Assembly (NCBI GenBank): GCA_022711765.1
Contig: JAKLEB010000001.1
Span: 623,186 to 687,185 of the forward strand
Direction of reading: 5' to 3'
Length of the DNA stretch: 64,000 nt
Source of the DNA: Candidatus Krumholzibacteriota bacterium
GTDB lineage: Bacteria > Krumholzibacteriota > Krumholzibacteriia > LZORAL124-64-63
Below the pieces are notes generated by a model, which was not told where the DNA came from, did not search any database, and worked only from the letters and a program-made list of their open reading frames with translations. Within the stretch, counting starts at the first letter, position 1. Each line of letters opens with the position of its first letter. Positions 49,439 through 59,300 of the stretch are shown in pieces. The position numbers and the translations under genes were made by a program.

Positions 49439-50128
49439 TCAACCTCCCAGGATGTCCGCGAACGCCTCGCGCGCGCCGCAGTGGCGCGCGAACAAGGACG
49501 CGAAGTGGGCTGCGTGGTCGGCCAGGCGCGACGCCGGGTAGGTCCCGGTCGCGAAGACGGCGGCGAGGATGCGGATCGTCGCGGCGCGGACGGCAGTGCG
49601 CGCGCTGTCGCTCGTGGGCGACCCGAAGGCGCCCTCCCGATCGAAGAGCCCCAGCCGACCGCCGAGGTGGACGACGTCCTTGCGGATGCCAGGGTACTCC
49701 TCGCCCGCACGTCCGGTTCGCACGACGATGTCGCCCCGGATCAGGTCGCGATCGTACAGGCCGATCGGCAACAGGTAGGTGAGGCTCGCCAGGTTGCAGC
49801 AGTCGACGGCGTTGTTGAGCCGGTACAGGCCCTTGCCGTTCAGGACACGGCGCAGCAGGGCCTCGCTGCTGGGACGGTGACGCGAGGGGTCCATGCCGAA
49901 GCTCTTGTAGAGATCGCGGGCTTCCTGCAGGCCTGCGATCTCGCTCGGCGCGCGCCCAGCGTGCGCGGTCCGCAGGTCGCGCGCGAGCGCCTCGGTCTCC
50001 TCCCAGACGGCAGGCTGGTCGCGAACCGTGATCTCGTCGAGGCAGATCACCGCGACCTGGACGCGGCCGGCCGTCGTGTCATCGAGCGCCACGGTCCGGC
50101 CGTCGGGCAGCGTCGAACGAAGCGCCAC
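49439..50128 (-). CDS. B3/B4 tRNA-binding-domain protein (free-standing PheRS beta-like domain)
   Basis: A 229-residue cytoplasmic protein with the B3/4 domain (about 85-200): GKGLYRLNNAVDCCNLASLTYLLPIGLYDRDLI, EYPGIRKDVVHLGGRL and FGSPTSDSART, which in phenylalanyl-tRNA synthetase beta performs editing. Free-standing copies are widespread but their role is unproven; trans-editing of mischarged tRNA is suggested. The GTG start at 50128 has GAGCGAGG nine bases upstream; a TTG overlapping the rmlB stop is the alternative. Co-transcription with rmlB and ggt gives no clear hint of function. Confidence 0.8.
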   Translation of the reverse strand: MALRSTLPDGRTVALDDTTAGRVQVAVICLDEITVRDQPAVWEETEALARDLRTAHAGRAPSEIAGLQEARDLYKSFGMDPSRHRPSSEALLRRVLNGKGLYRLNNAVDCCNLASLTYLLPIGLYDRDLIRGDIVVRTGRAGEEYPGIRKDVVHLGGRLGLFDREGAFGSPTSDSARTAVRAATIRILAAVFATGTYPASRLADHAAHFASLFARHCGAREAFADILGG

Positions 50129-50133
50129 GGCGA

Positions 50134-51162
50134 TCAACCTCGCTCGTAGCGGCCGCCGGGGCCGTAGAACCGCGCGTAGTAGTCGCGATAGGCGCCGCTG
50201 CGGATCTTCTCCCACCAGGACCGGTTCGCCAGGTACCAGGCCACCGTGCTGCGGATCCCCTCCGCAAACGGCCGGAGCGGCCGCCAGCCGAGCTCGCCGC
50301 GGATCTTGTCGGCGACGATGGCGTAACGCCGATCGTGCCCGGGCCGGTCCGGCACGAACTCGATCAGCGATTCCGGCTTGCCCAGCTCGGCGAGCAGGAG
50401 CTTCACGAGGGCGAGATTGGACCACTCGTTGCCGCCGCCGATGTTGTAGACCTCGCCGGAGCGCCCCTTGCGCATCACGAGGTCGATCGCACGGCAATGG
50501 TCCTCGACATGGAGCCAGTCGCGCACGTTGAGGCCGTCGCCGTAGACCGGCAGCGGTCTGTCCTCGAGCGCATTGGCGATCATCAGCGGGATCAGCTTCT
50601 CCGGAAACTGGAAGGGACCGTAGTTGTTGCTGCAGCGCGTGATGCAGACGTCGAGGCCGAAGGTCCGGTGGTAGGCGCGGCAGACCAGGTCGGCGGCGGC
50701 CTTGCTCGCCGCGTACGGCGAGTTCGGAGCCAGGGGGCTCGACTCGGAGAACCCGGGCGATTCCGGCGCCAGCGAGCCGTAGACCTCGTCGGTCGAGACC
50801 ATCACGAAGCGGGCGAGCCGGTGCCGGGACGCGAGATCCAGCAGGACCTGGGTGCCGCGGGTGTTGGTGTCGAGGAAGACGCCCGGCGCCTCGAGCGAGC
50901 GGTCGACGTGGCTCTCGGCCGCGAAGTGGACCACGGCGTCGATCCGCTCCTCGGCGAGGACCCGGCCGACCAGCTCGCCGTCGCGGATGTCGCCGCGGAC
51001 GAAGCGATAGCGCGGGTGATCCTCCAGGCCGGCCAGGTTCTCGAGGTTGCCCGCATAGGTCAGGAGGTCGAGATTCACGATCCGGTCGCCGGTCGTCGCG
51101 AGCAGGTGCCGGATGTGGTTGCTGCCGATGAAGCCGGCGCCGCCCGTGACCAGGATGTTCAA
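50134..51162 (-). CDS. rmlB: dTDP-glucose 4,6-dehydratase
   Basis: A 342-residue extended SDR enzyme: NAD-binding GGAGFIGS at the N-terminus, STDEVYGS, the YxxxK pair in SPYAASKAAADL and SNNYGPFQFPEKLIP. It converts dTDP-glucose to dTDP-4-keto-6-deoxyglucose for rhamnose or other deoxysugars of LPS. The TTG start at 51162 has AGGAGAGAG upstream; an ATG is absent there. It is 11 bases after rmlA. No rmlC/rmlD is present, so the final sugar is unknown. Confidence 0.93.
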   Translation of the reverse strand: MNILVTGGAGFIGSNHIRHLLATTGDRIVNLDLLTYAGNLENLAGLEDHPRYRFVRGDIRDGELVGRVLAEERIDAVVHFAAESHVDRSLEAPGVFLDTNTRGTQVLLDLASRHRLARFVMVSTDEVYGSLAPESPGFSESSPLAPNSPYAASKAAADLVCRAYHRTFGLDVCITRCSNNYGPFQFPEKLIPLMIANALEDRPLPVYGDGLNVRDWLHVEDHCRAIDLVMRKGRSGEVYNIGGGNEWSNLALVKLLLAELGKPESLIEFVPDRPGHDRRYAIVADKIRGELGWRPLRPFAEGIRSTVAWYLANRSWWEKIRSGAYRDYYARFYGPGGRYERG

Positions 51163-51173
51163 CGGTCTCTCTC

Positions 51174-51905
51174 CTATTCCGGCAGGTTGGCGCCCGACTC
51201 GGCCACCAGGTTGCTCGCGCGCAGCAGCGACGGGAACGTGCCCGCGTCGGTCCACCACCCCTCGAGCTCGCTCCACTCGAGCTGGCCGCGCTCGAGGTAC
51301 ATGTTGTTGACGTCGGAGATCTCGAGCTCGCCCCGCTGGCTCGGCTTCAGCCCGCGGATCATCTCGAACACCTGATGATCGTAGAAGTAGATGCCGGTCA
51401 CCGCGTAATCGGACTGCGGCTTGCTCGGCTTCTCCTCGATCCGTACGATCCGGCCGCCCGCGAAGACCGGCACCCCGAATCGTTCGGGATCGGGAACTCT
51501 CTTCAGCAGGATCCGCGCGCCCTTCCCCTGCCTCTGGTACGCCGCGACCGCGCCGCGGATGCTCCGCTCGACGATATTGTCGCCCAGCACGACCGCGAGC
51601 TTGCCGCCGTCGGCGAAGTCCTCGGCCAGCCGCAGGGCGTCGGCGATCCCGCCCTCGCCCTCCTGGTAGGTGTAGTGCAGGTCCTTCAGGCCGAATTCCT
51701 TGCCGTTGCCCAGCAGCTGGAGGAAGTCGCCCGCGAAGGTGCCGCCCGTCACGAGCAGGACCTCGTCGATCCCAGCGTTCACCAGGCACCGCAGGGGATA
51801 GTGGATCATGGGGCGATCGTAGACCGGCAACAGGTGCTTGTTGGTGATCTTGGTGCAAGGCCAGAGCCGCGAGCCGAGCCCGCCGGCGAGGATGACGCCT
51901 TTCAT
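51174..51905 (-). CDS. rmlA: Glucose-1-phosphate thymidylyltransferase, short form
   Basis: A 243-residue nucleotidyltransferase: MKGVILAGGLGSRLWPCTKITNKHLLPVYDRPMI carries the G-G-x-G-x-R-L pyrophosphorylase motif and the uridylyl/thymidylyl recognition sequence; VVLGDNIV and VRIEEKP are the metal and substrate motifs. It lacks the about 50-residue tail of the classical 290-residue RmlA, resembling the short class found in many bacteria. It makes dTDP-glucose from dTTP and glucose-1-phosphate. It overlaps btpA by four bases. Confidence 0.9.
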   Translation of the reverse strand: MKGVILAGGLGSRLWPCTKITNKHLLPVYDRPMIHYPLRCLVNAGIDEVLLVTGGTFAGDFLQLLGNGKEFGLKDLHYTYQEGEGGIADALRLAEDFADGGKLAVVLGDNIVERSIRGAVAAYQRQGKGARILLKRVPDPERFGVPVFAGGRIVRIEEKPSKPQSDYAVTGIYFYDHQVFEMIRGLKPSQRGELEISDVNNMYLERGQLEWSELEGWWTDAGTFPSLLRASNLVAESGANLPE

Positions 51906-52711
51906 GCCGGGTCCTTTCCGCGGCCCACGGCCGCCACCAGGGCACGGACGCGCTCGACATCGACACGGTCCGCGGTCTTGAGCGAGGTGCCGACGATGCA
52001 GCCATCGGCGAGACCGGAGAATCCCGACCAGTTGTCGCGAGTGACTCCGCTGCCCACGGCGAGCGGGCAGTCCGGCAACGCGTCGCGCAACCGGCGCACC
52101 TGCCCGGGGTCGGTCGCAGCGCCGGTCGCCGGCCCCGAGGCGACGATGACGTCCGCCAGCCCGCGCAATCGCAGGTCGCGGGCCTCGTCGGCCAGGTCCC
52201 GCTCTCCCAGCGGCACTGCATGCTTCACGCGGACGTCCGCCAGGATCCCCACGTGCGCGAGTCCTAGCTCGCGACGCCGCCGCAGCGTCCGGTGGGCGCG
52301 ACCCGCCAGCAACCCCTGGTCGGCGACCGTCGCGCCGGTGTGGACGTTGATCCGGACGAACGCCGCGCCGGTCGCGGCCGCGAGGGCGAGGGCCGCGTCG
52401 GCGTCGTTGCGCAGGACATTGACGCCGACGACCACGTCCCCGGCGCGCCGCCGGAGCTCGGCCACGACGACGGCCATCGCCGCCACGGTCTCCGGGGGCA
52501 CCCGGTCCGGCCAGAACGGCACATCGTGGAAATTCTCCACGAGGACCGCCCGGATGCCGCCCTGGACAAGGGCATCCAGATCGCCGGCCGCCGCATCGAC
52601 GACGGCGCCGAGATCGCCGGCAAACGCCGGAGCGCCGGGCAGGGCCTGCAGGTGAATCATGCCGATCACCGGCGGGCGAAACCGGCGCTGGAATTCTGCG
52701 CGGTCCCACAT
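51902..52711 (-). CDS. BtpA/SgcQ-family protein
   Basis: A 269-residue TIM-barrel-type protein: PPVIGMIHLQALPGAP, AVLVENFHDVPFWPD, VVVGVNVLRNDADAALALA and VASGPATGAATDPGQVRRL are BtpA motifs. BtpA was first noted for photosystem I stability in cyanobacteria, SgcQ as a sugar-operon protein; the enzymatic activity is unknown. It heads the rmlAB-B3/B4-ggt-M28 operon; a TATACT -10 lies just before it. Confidence 0.85.
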   Translation of the reverse strand: MWDRAEFQRRFRPPVIGMIHLQALPGAPAFAGDLGAVVDAAAGDLDALVQGGIRAVLVENFHDVPFWPDRVPPETVAAMAVVVAELRRRAGDVVVGVNVLRNDADAALALAAATGAAFVRINVHTGATVADQGLLAGRAHRTLRRRRELGLAHVGILADVRVKHAVPLGERDLADEARDLRLRGLADVIVASGPATGAATDPGQVRRLRDALPDCPLAVGSGVTRDNWSGFSGLADGCIVGTSLKTADRVDVERVRALVAAVGRGKDPA

Positions 52712-52719
52712 GGGCGGGA

Positions 52720-52725
52720 AGTATA
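52720..52725 (-). promoter_or_regulatory. -10 element before btpA
   Basis: Minus-strand TATACT (five of six to consensus), nine bases before the start codon at 52711, so the message would be leaderless or nearly so. The -35 region is poor (GTGCAA at 17 bases). Confidence 0.35.
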
Positions 52726-52766
52726 GCGGCCGGACCCCGGTGTTGCACCCGGATTTCGCGCTGACG

Positions 52767-55700
52767 TCAGCGGATCAGCGCCATCCGCCGGCACTGGGTG
52801 GAACCGTCCGCCACGAGTTGGAGCAGGTAGACGCCGGCCGCCGCGGGTCGGCCGCGGCTGTCGTTGCCGTCCCAGGCGTAGGCGTGCGTCCCGGCCCCGA
52901 GGCTGCCGTCGTGGATCGTGGCGATCCGGCGGCCGGACACGTCGAAGACGGCCAGCCGCACCGGTCCCGCGACCGCCAGATCGAACGAGATGTTGGTGCC
53001 CGGATTGAACGGATTCGGCCAGACCGGCCGGAGCGCCGTCACGGCCGGGACCTCATCGGTCCCGGTGCCGCCCTCGAGGGGTTGGACGACCGCCAGGATC
53101 TGATCGGCGGCGACCGAGCGCAGCGTCTGCACGGCGCGATTCGGCCAGGTGACGACCAGGCTGTCCACCTGGGTCGCCTCGCCCAGACCGAAATGGACCC
53201 GGGTGGGTTCGCGCGACGGACCGCTGCGAGCCGGAACCTGCCGCAGCATGACGCGATCGCCGACGTGCGCACGCAGCACGGCCAACGTCGGCTCGCGCAG
53301 CGTGCCCCGCGCCACTGGATTCACCTGCAGCCAGTGTCCCCGATCCATGGTGTTGCGCAGCATGGCAGTCGGGGCGCCGTCGCAGTCGATCACGAGGTCG
53401 ATGCCGCCGTCCCCGTCCAGATCGCCGGCGAGCGCCGCGACGTTGGGCCCGGCGACCTCCGGCAGCAGGATCGGAGATTCGACCCAGTGTCCTTCGCCGT
53501 CGTTCATCAGCAGGCGATCGGTCTCCGCGAAGCGCGTCACGTAGAGATCCAGGTCGCCGTCGTTGTCGAAGTCGGCCCAGACGGCGTCGCGCCCCTGGCC
53601 CGGCGTGTCGGTGTTCTCGCCGGACTCCAGGACGAACACCCCGTTGTACTGGCGCAGCACCACGTCCGCGGCCCCGTCCTGCACGACGTAGAGGTCGAAA
53701 TCGGCGTCACCGTCGAAATCGCCCCAGGCCACGGTCCCGCCGCGCCACGGGGTGCCCAGACCACCGTGGGTGACGTCGACGAACCGGGCCGGCAGGCGAT
53801 TCTGGACGAGCACGTTCTCGCCGTAGAGATTGACCTGGTAGAGATCCGGGCGGCCGTCGGCATCGTAGTCGCACCAGGCGCCCGCCACGGTCCTCGCGAA
53901 GCTGAGACCCGGCAGGATGTCCTGGACCTCGTATTCGCCGAAAAGCGGCGCGTCCCGGCCCGGAGCTCGCAGGAGCAGGTCCGGCTTGCCGTCGCGGACG
54001 AGGTGCAGGTCCAGGCGACGGTCCCCGTCGTAATCGAGCCAGACGGCGCCGCGGATCGCATCGAGTCCGGCCGGCGCCAGCTCGGCGGCGCCGGCGAATA
54101 CGCCCGGCGCCTGCTGCCGCAGCAGGAGAGCGGGCAGGTCCCGGCGCACGACGAAGCAGTCCTGGTCCCCATCGGCGTCGACGTCGGCCCACGCCACGGA
54201 CAGCGACGAGGTCTCGCCGGCGAGCGCCGGCGGTGTCACCTCGGTGAACTCCCAGCCTCCGTCATTGCGCACGAGCTGGTCGCTCGAGCCCTCCCGGCAG
54301 AGATAGATGTCGAGATCGCCATCCGCGTCGAAATCCACCAGCTGCCCGCCGCGACCGGACACGGCCGAAGCGAGGATCGGCACCTCGGCCGTCATGAACG
54401 GCGGATGGGTGTAGGTCCCGCGAACCTCGGGGATCGGACCGGATGGCGGCACGATCACGGTCGACGACGGCGGCGCCTGCCAGCCAGGCACGTCCCGCCA
54501 GGTGATCAGGTAGGATCCGACGACGGGCACGTGCACGAGCCGGCTGCCCTCGCCGCTCTTCAGGTAGCCGTCGGCACCGACGATCAGCCAGGGAGCGCCC
54601 AGCGCGTCCGGCTCGACGGTGATCTGCAACGGGTAGATGCCGATCCCATCGCGGAAGTCGAAGATGACCGTGTCGCCCGCGGCGCTGACGTTGTCCAGGT
54701 ACAGCGCGACCGGCTGCCCGCGCCACCAGGTTGCCGCCGGGTCGCTGTCCGGACCGAAATGCGTGAACTCCGGCGCGCCGAATAGATCGGTCGCATCGCC
54801 CCAGTTGGCGTCGTGCTCGAGGTCCCAGCGGCCGTCCGCCTGGACCAGCGTCACCATGTAGTGGAGGTCGGGCGACATCACCTCCAGGTTGTTGTCGCCG
54901 CGCCAGTCGACGTGCCAGACCGCCAGGCCCTCATCCGGCAGGTCCGCGTCGCGGCCGGCGCGCCGCCGGTTCTCGACGAGGTACAGCTCGTTGTCGACGG
55001 CGGGATGCGGCACGACGAAGACCCGGTTGCCGGTCGCCGGAGCCTGCACGCGGGGCATGACCCCGTCCAGCAGCACGTCCTCGGTCCAGCCGGACCGGAA
55101 CTTGAGGGGCCCGCACGGTTGCAGCGGATTGCGGTACGTGCTGGGATTGCTCATCAGGCAGAAGAGCCCGACCCCCCAGGACTCGCCGCCGGTGTCGTAG
55201 AGGTCGGCCCACTGGCAGAGCGCATGGCCGATCTCGTGACAGGGCGTCCCGAGCGTGAGCTCGTCGCGCATCGCGGTGATCTGCCACAGGCGCGCGATCA
55301 CGCCGTCGGCATGGAATCCCGCCTCGCCGGCCTGGGGCCACAGGCCGACACCCCAGCTCCAGCGCGGCGCGCCGGCGTAGAAACAGCTCACGAGGTCGAC
55401 GTAACCGTCGCCATTGGCGTCGTACTCGCCGAAATCGCAGCCGTGGCGCTCCAACTCCTCCAGGGCCTCGGTGACCAGAAGGCGTGCCCGCCAACCCGGC
55501 GAGAACCCCGGGTCCTCGTACCAGCTCTTCGGATGAGCGGCGCGGTAGTAATAGGGCGTGACCTCGTGGGTGAGGTCGAGGCGCCCCCCCGACACGTCGC
55601 GGAAATAGTCGCGGACCGAGCCGTTGTTCCCGTTCTCGCCGTATCCGATCTGGTTCAGGAAGGCCTCGACCTCGCCCGGGGTGAGCACCCCGCGCTCGTC

Positions 55701-56168
55701 GCTGAAATCGACGAGCAGCGCAATCCCCCTGACCGCTCCCGTCACCGCCGGCAGGGGGTAGTCGATCTTGTCGCCGTCAGGGGGAACGAGGCCGGCGGCC
55801 GCGCGGGCCGCGGCCACCCTGGCCGCGACGACCTCCGCCGGCAGCTTGACGCCCGGGCGCAGATCGGCCGGCACCGGCTCGCCGGCGCGCACGCCCGTCG
55901 ACACCAGCTCCGCCCCACCGGGATCGAGTCGAGCGTAGCAGATCCAGCCCGTCGCGGGATCGGTCGTCAGCGTGTAGCCAGCGAGGTCCTCGAGCCGCTG
56001 GTGGTACTCGTCGCCCCACACCCGGGCCGCCAAGGCCGATCCGTCGGGTTGGCGCAGCGACGTCAGTTCGCCGAAGACCGGCACCGCGAGGACCGCCGAC
56101 GGCGCGGCCAGCACGAGCCCGCACGCCGCCAGGGTCAGGATCGGGCGGAGCGACCGCGCCACCGTCAT
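52767..56168 (-). CDS. Secreted M6 metalloprotease with VCBS repeats, ASPIC/UnbV-like domain and sorting domain
   Basis: A 1133-residue exported protease. Signal peptide 1-28; propeptide-like region; M6 (immune-inhibitor-A-like) domain about 145-500 with the zinc motif HEIGH at 311-315 and CLMS after it. About 570-920 contain seven Asp-rich VCBS/FG-GAP repeats (VDFDADGDLDIYLC, GDFDGDADFDLYVV, ADFDNDGDLDLYVT and others) that bind Ca2+ in a beta-propeller. About 930-1040 is an ASPIC/UnbV-like module (HFGLGEATQVDSLVVTWP), and the last about 80 residues are the FlgD-type sorting domain (WPNPFNPGTNISF, VFDVSGRRIATI, RRMALIR). It shares this plan with the next gene upstream. Presumably surface-displayed. 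Promoter TTGCTC-N17-TAAACT. Confidence 0.9.
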   Translation of the reverse strand: MTVARSLRPILTLAACGLVLAAPSAVLAVPVFGELTSLRQPDGSALAARVWGDEYHQRLEDLAGYTLTTDPATGWICYARLDPGGAELVSTGVRAGEPVPADLRPGVKLPAEVVAARVAAARAAAGLVPPDGDKIDYPLPAVTGAVRGIALLVDFSDERGVLTPGEVEAFLNQIGYGENGNNGSVRDYFRDVSGGRLDLTHEVTPYYYRAAHPKSWYEDPGFSPGWRARLLVTEALEELERHGCDFGEYDANGDGYVDLVSCFYAGAPRWSWGVGLWPQAGEAGFHADGVIARLWQITAMRDELTLGTPCHEIGHALCQWADLYDTGGESWGVGLFCLMSNPSTYRNPLQPCGPLKFRSGWTEDVLLDGVMPRVQAPATGNRVFVVPHPAVDNELYLVENRRRAGRDADLPDEGLAVWHVDWRGDNNLEVMSPDLHYMVTLVQADGRWDLEHDANWGDATDLFGAPEFTHFGPDSDPAATWWRGQPVALYLDNVSAAGDTVIFDFRDGIGIYPLQITVEPDALGAPWLIVGADGYLKSGEGSRLVHVPVVGSYLITWRDVPGWQAPPSSTVIVPPSGPIPEVRGTYTHPPFMTAEVPILASAVSGRGGQLVDFDADGDLDIYLCREGSSDQLVRNDGGWEFTEVTPPALAGETSSLSVAWADVDADGDQDCFVVRRDLPALLLRQQAPGVFAGAAELAPAGLDAIRGAVWLDYDGDRRLDLHLVRDGKPDLLLRAPGRDAPLFGEYEVQDILPGLSFARTVAGAWCDYDADGRPDLYQVNLYGENVLVQNRLPARFVDVTHGGLGTPWRGGTVAWGDFDGDADFDLYVVQDGAADVVLRQYNGVFVLESGENTDTPGQGRDAVWADFDNDGDLDLYVTRFAETDRLLMNDGEGHWVESPILLPEVAGPNVAALAGDLDGDGGIDLVIDCDGAPTAMLRNTMDRGHWLQVNPVARGTLREPTLAVLRAHVGDRVMLRQVPARSGPSREPTRVHFGLGEATQVDSLVVTWPNRAVQTLRSVAADQILAVVQPLEGGTGTDEVPAVTALRPVWPNPFNPGTNISFDLAVAGPVRLAVFDVSGRRIATIHDGSLGAGTHAYAWDGNDSRGRPAAAGVYLLQLVADGSTQCRRMALIR

Positions 56169-56242
56169 GGATCGTCCTTGCTGCTCTGCGCCCGCCGGGC
56201 GGGGCACACGGTCCGTGCGGGGGATACCGGATCGACATGGTA

Positions 56243-56271
56243 AGTTTACGGGCGCGGCGGCGCCGGAGCAA
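56243..56271 (-). promoter_or_regulatory. sigma70-type promoter of the M6 protease gene
   Basis: Minus-strand TTGCTC (56266-56271), 17-base spacer, TAAACT (56243-56248), about 75 bases before the ATG at 56168 and separate from the paralogous gene upstream. Confidence 0.5.
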
Positions 56272-56326
56272 GAGGCGCGGGGCGCCGCGAGCAGCGCGCG
56301 CGGACCAGTCGCGGAGGAGCAAGCGC

Positions 56327-59300
56327 CTACTTCACGAGCGTCAATCGCCGGCACGAGACTCCGTCGCTGGTGTGCAGCCGGCAGAGGTACGTGCCCGATG
56401 CCGCCGGCCGGCCCTCCGCGTCGCTCCCCCGCCACACGGCCTGGTGGTGGCCCGCGGCCTGGTCCTCGCGCACGAGCTCCGCGACGAGCCGTCCGTCCAG
56501 GCCGTAGATCGCCAGGTGGACGAAACCCGGTTCCGCCACCGCATAGGCGATGGTCGCCGCCGGATTGAAGGGATTGGGGCGGATGTCGCGCAGACCGCTG
56601 ACGAGCCGGACCTCGGGGTCGGGCGCGGCGGTCGGGTCCGGGTTCTGCTCGACCGTGACCCGGCGATCGCCGGCGACGCCCGCGAGCACCGTCTGCCCGC
56701 CGCCCGGCCAGGTGACGACGACGCTGTCGGCGGCGCTCGCCGCGCCGAGACCCACGTGGAGGATGCGGCCGGCCTGGCCGCGGCCGTCGCCGGCCTGCAC
56801 CTCGCGCAACTGCGCGACGCCATCCGCCACGACCCTCGCCCGAGCGCCGACGGCATCTCGGTTGGCGGGGTCCGCGCGCAGATCGAGCTCCAGCCAGTGG
56901 CCGCGGTCCTGGATCACGTTGCGCAGGATCAGGTTCGCCGCGCCGTTGCGACCCACGTAGAGATCAACCCCGCCGTCGCGGTCGAGATCGCTGGCCACCG
57001 CGACCACGCAATCGCCCGAGACCTCGGGCACGGCGAGCGGCGCCCGCTGGAACCCGCCGGCGCCGTCGCCGAAGACGAGCAGGTCCTCCGCGCCGCGCCG
57101 CGCGACATAGACGTCGAGGGCGCCGTCGTTGTCGAAATCCGCCACGGCGACCGACCGCCCGGGCCCCGGGTCGCTCACCACGGGCTGCCAGATCCGCTGG
57201 AAGTAGGTCGTCTGGTTGTTGAAGTAGGCGTCGGGCTCGGCGAAGTTCACGAGGTAGAGGTCCCAGTCGCCGTCGTTGTCGAAGTCGCCCCAGCCGGCGT
57301 CCTGGCCGGGGCCGTCGTTCGCGAGATCGCTGTCGCCGGCATCCTCGAACGCCGTCCCGAGATGGCTGCGGACGAGCACGTTCGGCGTGCCGTCGTTGAC
57401 CAGGTAGGCGTCGCGGTCGCCGTCCGAGTCGTAATCGCACCACACCGCGGTCTGACCTGGCCCGACATTCTGGAGGGCCGGGTGGCCGACCGTCGCGAGC
57501 AGCGGGTGCCCGGTGCCGAAATCGCCGAAGTTCTTGAACACCACGTTCCCCGGGCCATCCTGCACCAGGTAGAGGTCCAGGAGGCCGTCCGCGTCGAAAT
57601 CGCACCACGCGGCGTCGGCGCCCGCGCCCGCGTCGCCGACACCGTAACTGAAGGCGGTCACATCGGTGAAGACGCCGTCGATCTGCTCGAGCAGAAGGTT
57701 CGGCTCGCCGTCGCGCACCAGATAGACGTCGCGGTCGCCATCGTTGTCGTAGTCGCCCCAGGCGGCGGCGCGCCCGGCGCCGGGATCGGCCAGCGGCGCC
57801 GGCGTGGCCTCCGTGAAGGCCAGGCCGCCGTCGTTGCGCAGCAGCAGGTCGGCCTCGCCGTCGTGGATCAGGTGCAGGTCGTCGTCGCCATCTTGGTCGT
57901 AGTCGACGACCGCCAGCGCGGCGATCGCTCCTGCGTGCCCGGCGCCGCCCTCGACGAGCGCGAACGGCGGATTCGTGTACGTGCCGACGACATGCGCCGG
58001 CGCGCCCCCCTCCACGAGCGTGAAGGACGAGGCCGGCGGATCCGGCTCGTTCCAGCCCGGGACGTCTCCCCAGGTCAACGTGTACAGCCCTTCGGCCCAG
58101 ACGAGGACCGAGCGGAATCCCTCGCCCTCGAGCCGGTAGTCGCCGGGGCCGACGAGAGTCCAGGGTGCGGTGATGCCGGTCGGCAGCGGCTCGATCGTCA
58201 CCGCGAGCGTGCCCGGGCCCTCGCGGTAATCGAACGACATCTCCGGACCGGAATACCCGATCTCGTCGACGTACAGCGGCGCGTCGCGGCCGTCCCACCA
58301 GACGGCCGGGGGCGCCGTCGTCGGGTCGAACACGACGTACGTCGGCGCCTTCCAGAGGTCGCCGGCGTCGCCGTAATTCGCGCCGTTCTCGAGGTCCCAG
58401 CGGCCGTCGGCCTGCACCAGGGTGACCAGGTAATGCTGGGCCGGAGTCTGCTGCTCGTCGTTGTTGCTGCCGTACTCGTCGACGTGCCAGATGGCCAGTC
58501 CGGAGTCAGGCAGGCCCGCGTCGCGGCCGACCCGCTGCCGGTTCTCGAGGAGGTAGTACTCGTTGGGGACTCCCGCGTACGGCACCTTGAACACGTTCAT
58601 GGTCTCGTGCGACACCACGAGCCCCGTCTGGAGCCCGGACAGTTCGACCGGATCGACCCAGCCCGACGTCGCGCGCATATAGGCGCATGGGCGGACCGGA
58701 TTAATGCCCGAGCCGCTGTAGCACATCAGGCAGAAGTTGCCGACGCCGTTGGACTCGTAGCCGTAGTCGTAGAGGTCCGGCCAGAAGCAGATCATGTGGC
58801 CGTTCTCATGACAGAAGGTGCCGAGGCGCAGGGCGCTCCCGATGTTGGTGATCTGGTAGCGATAGGCGCTCACGCCGTCCGCGGAGAAGGACACCACGCT
58901 GGAGTGCGGCCACAGTCCGACGGACCAACCTCCCGTCGGCCAGCCCGCGTAGAACACGTTGATGGCGTCGATGTAGCCGTCGTCGTTGGCGTCGTACTGG
59001 CTGAAATCGTGACCGCCGTTGTCGAGCTCGTTGAGCGACCACGCCACCAGCTGGCGGGCGCGCTGCCCGTAGGGGATCGACGGATCCTCGTAGTACGCCT
59101 TCGGATTCGGCGCCCGCAGGTACGCCGGCGGCACCCAGTTCGTGTAGGTCAGCGCACCGCCGGAGACGTCGTGGAAGTAATCCCGGATCGAACCGTTGTT
59201 CCCGTACCCGGTGTAGCCGACGAGGTTCAGGTAGGCGTCGAAATCGGCGGGCGGAACGGTCCCGACCTCGTCCGAGAAGTCGATGATCAAGGTCAGGCCG

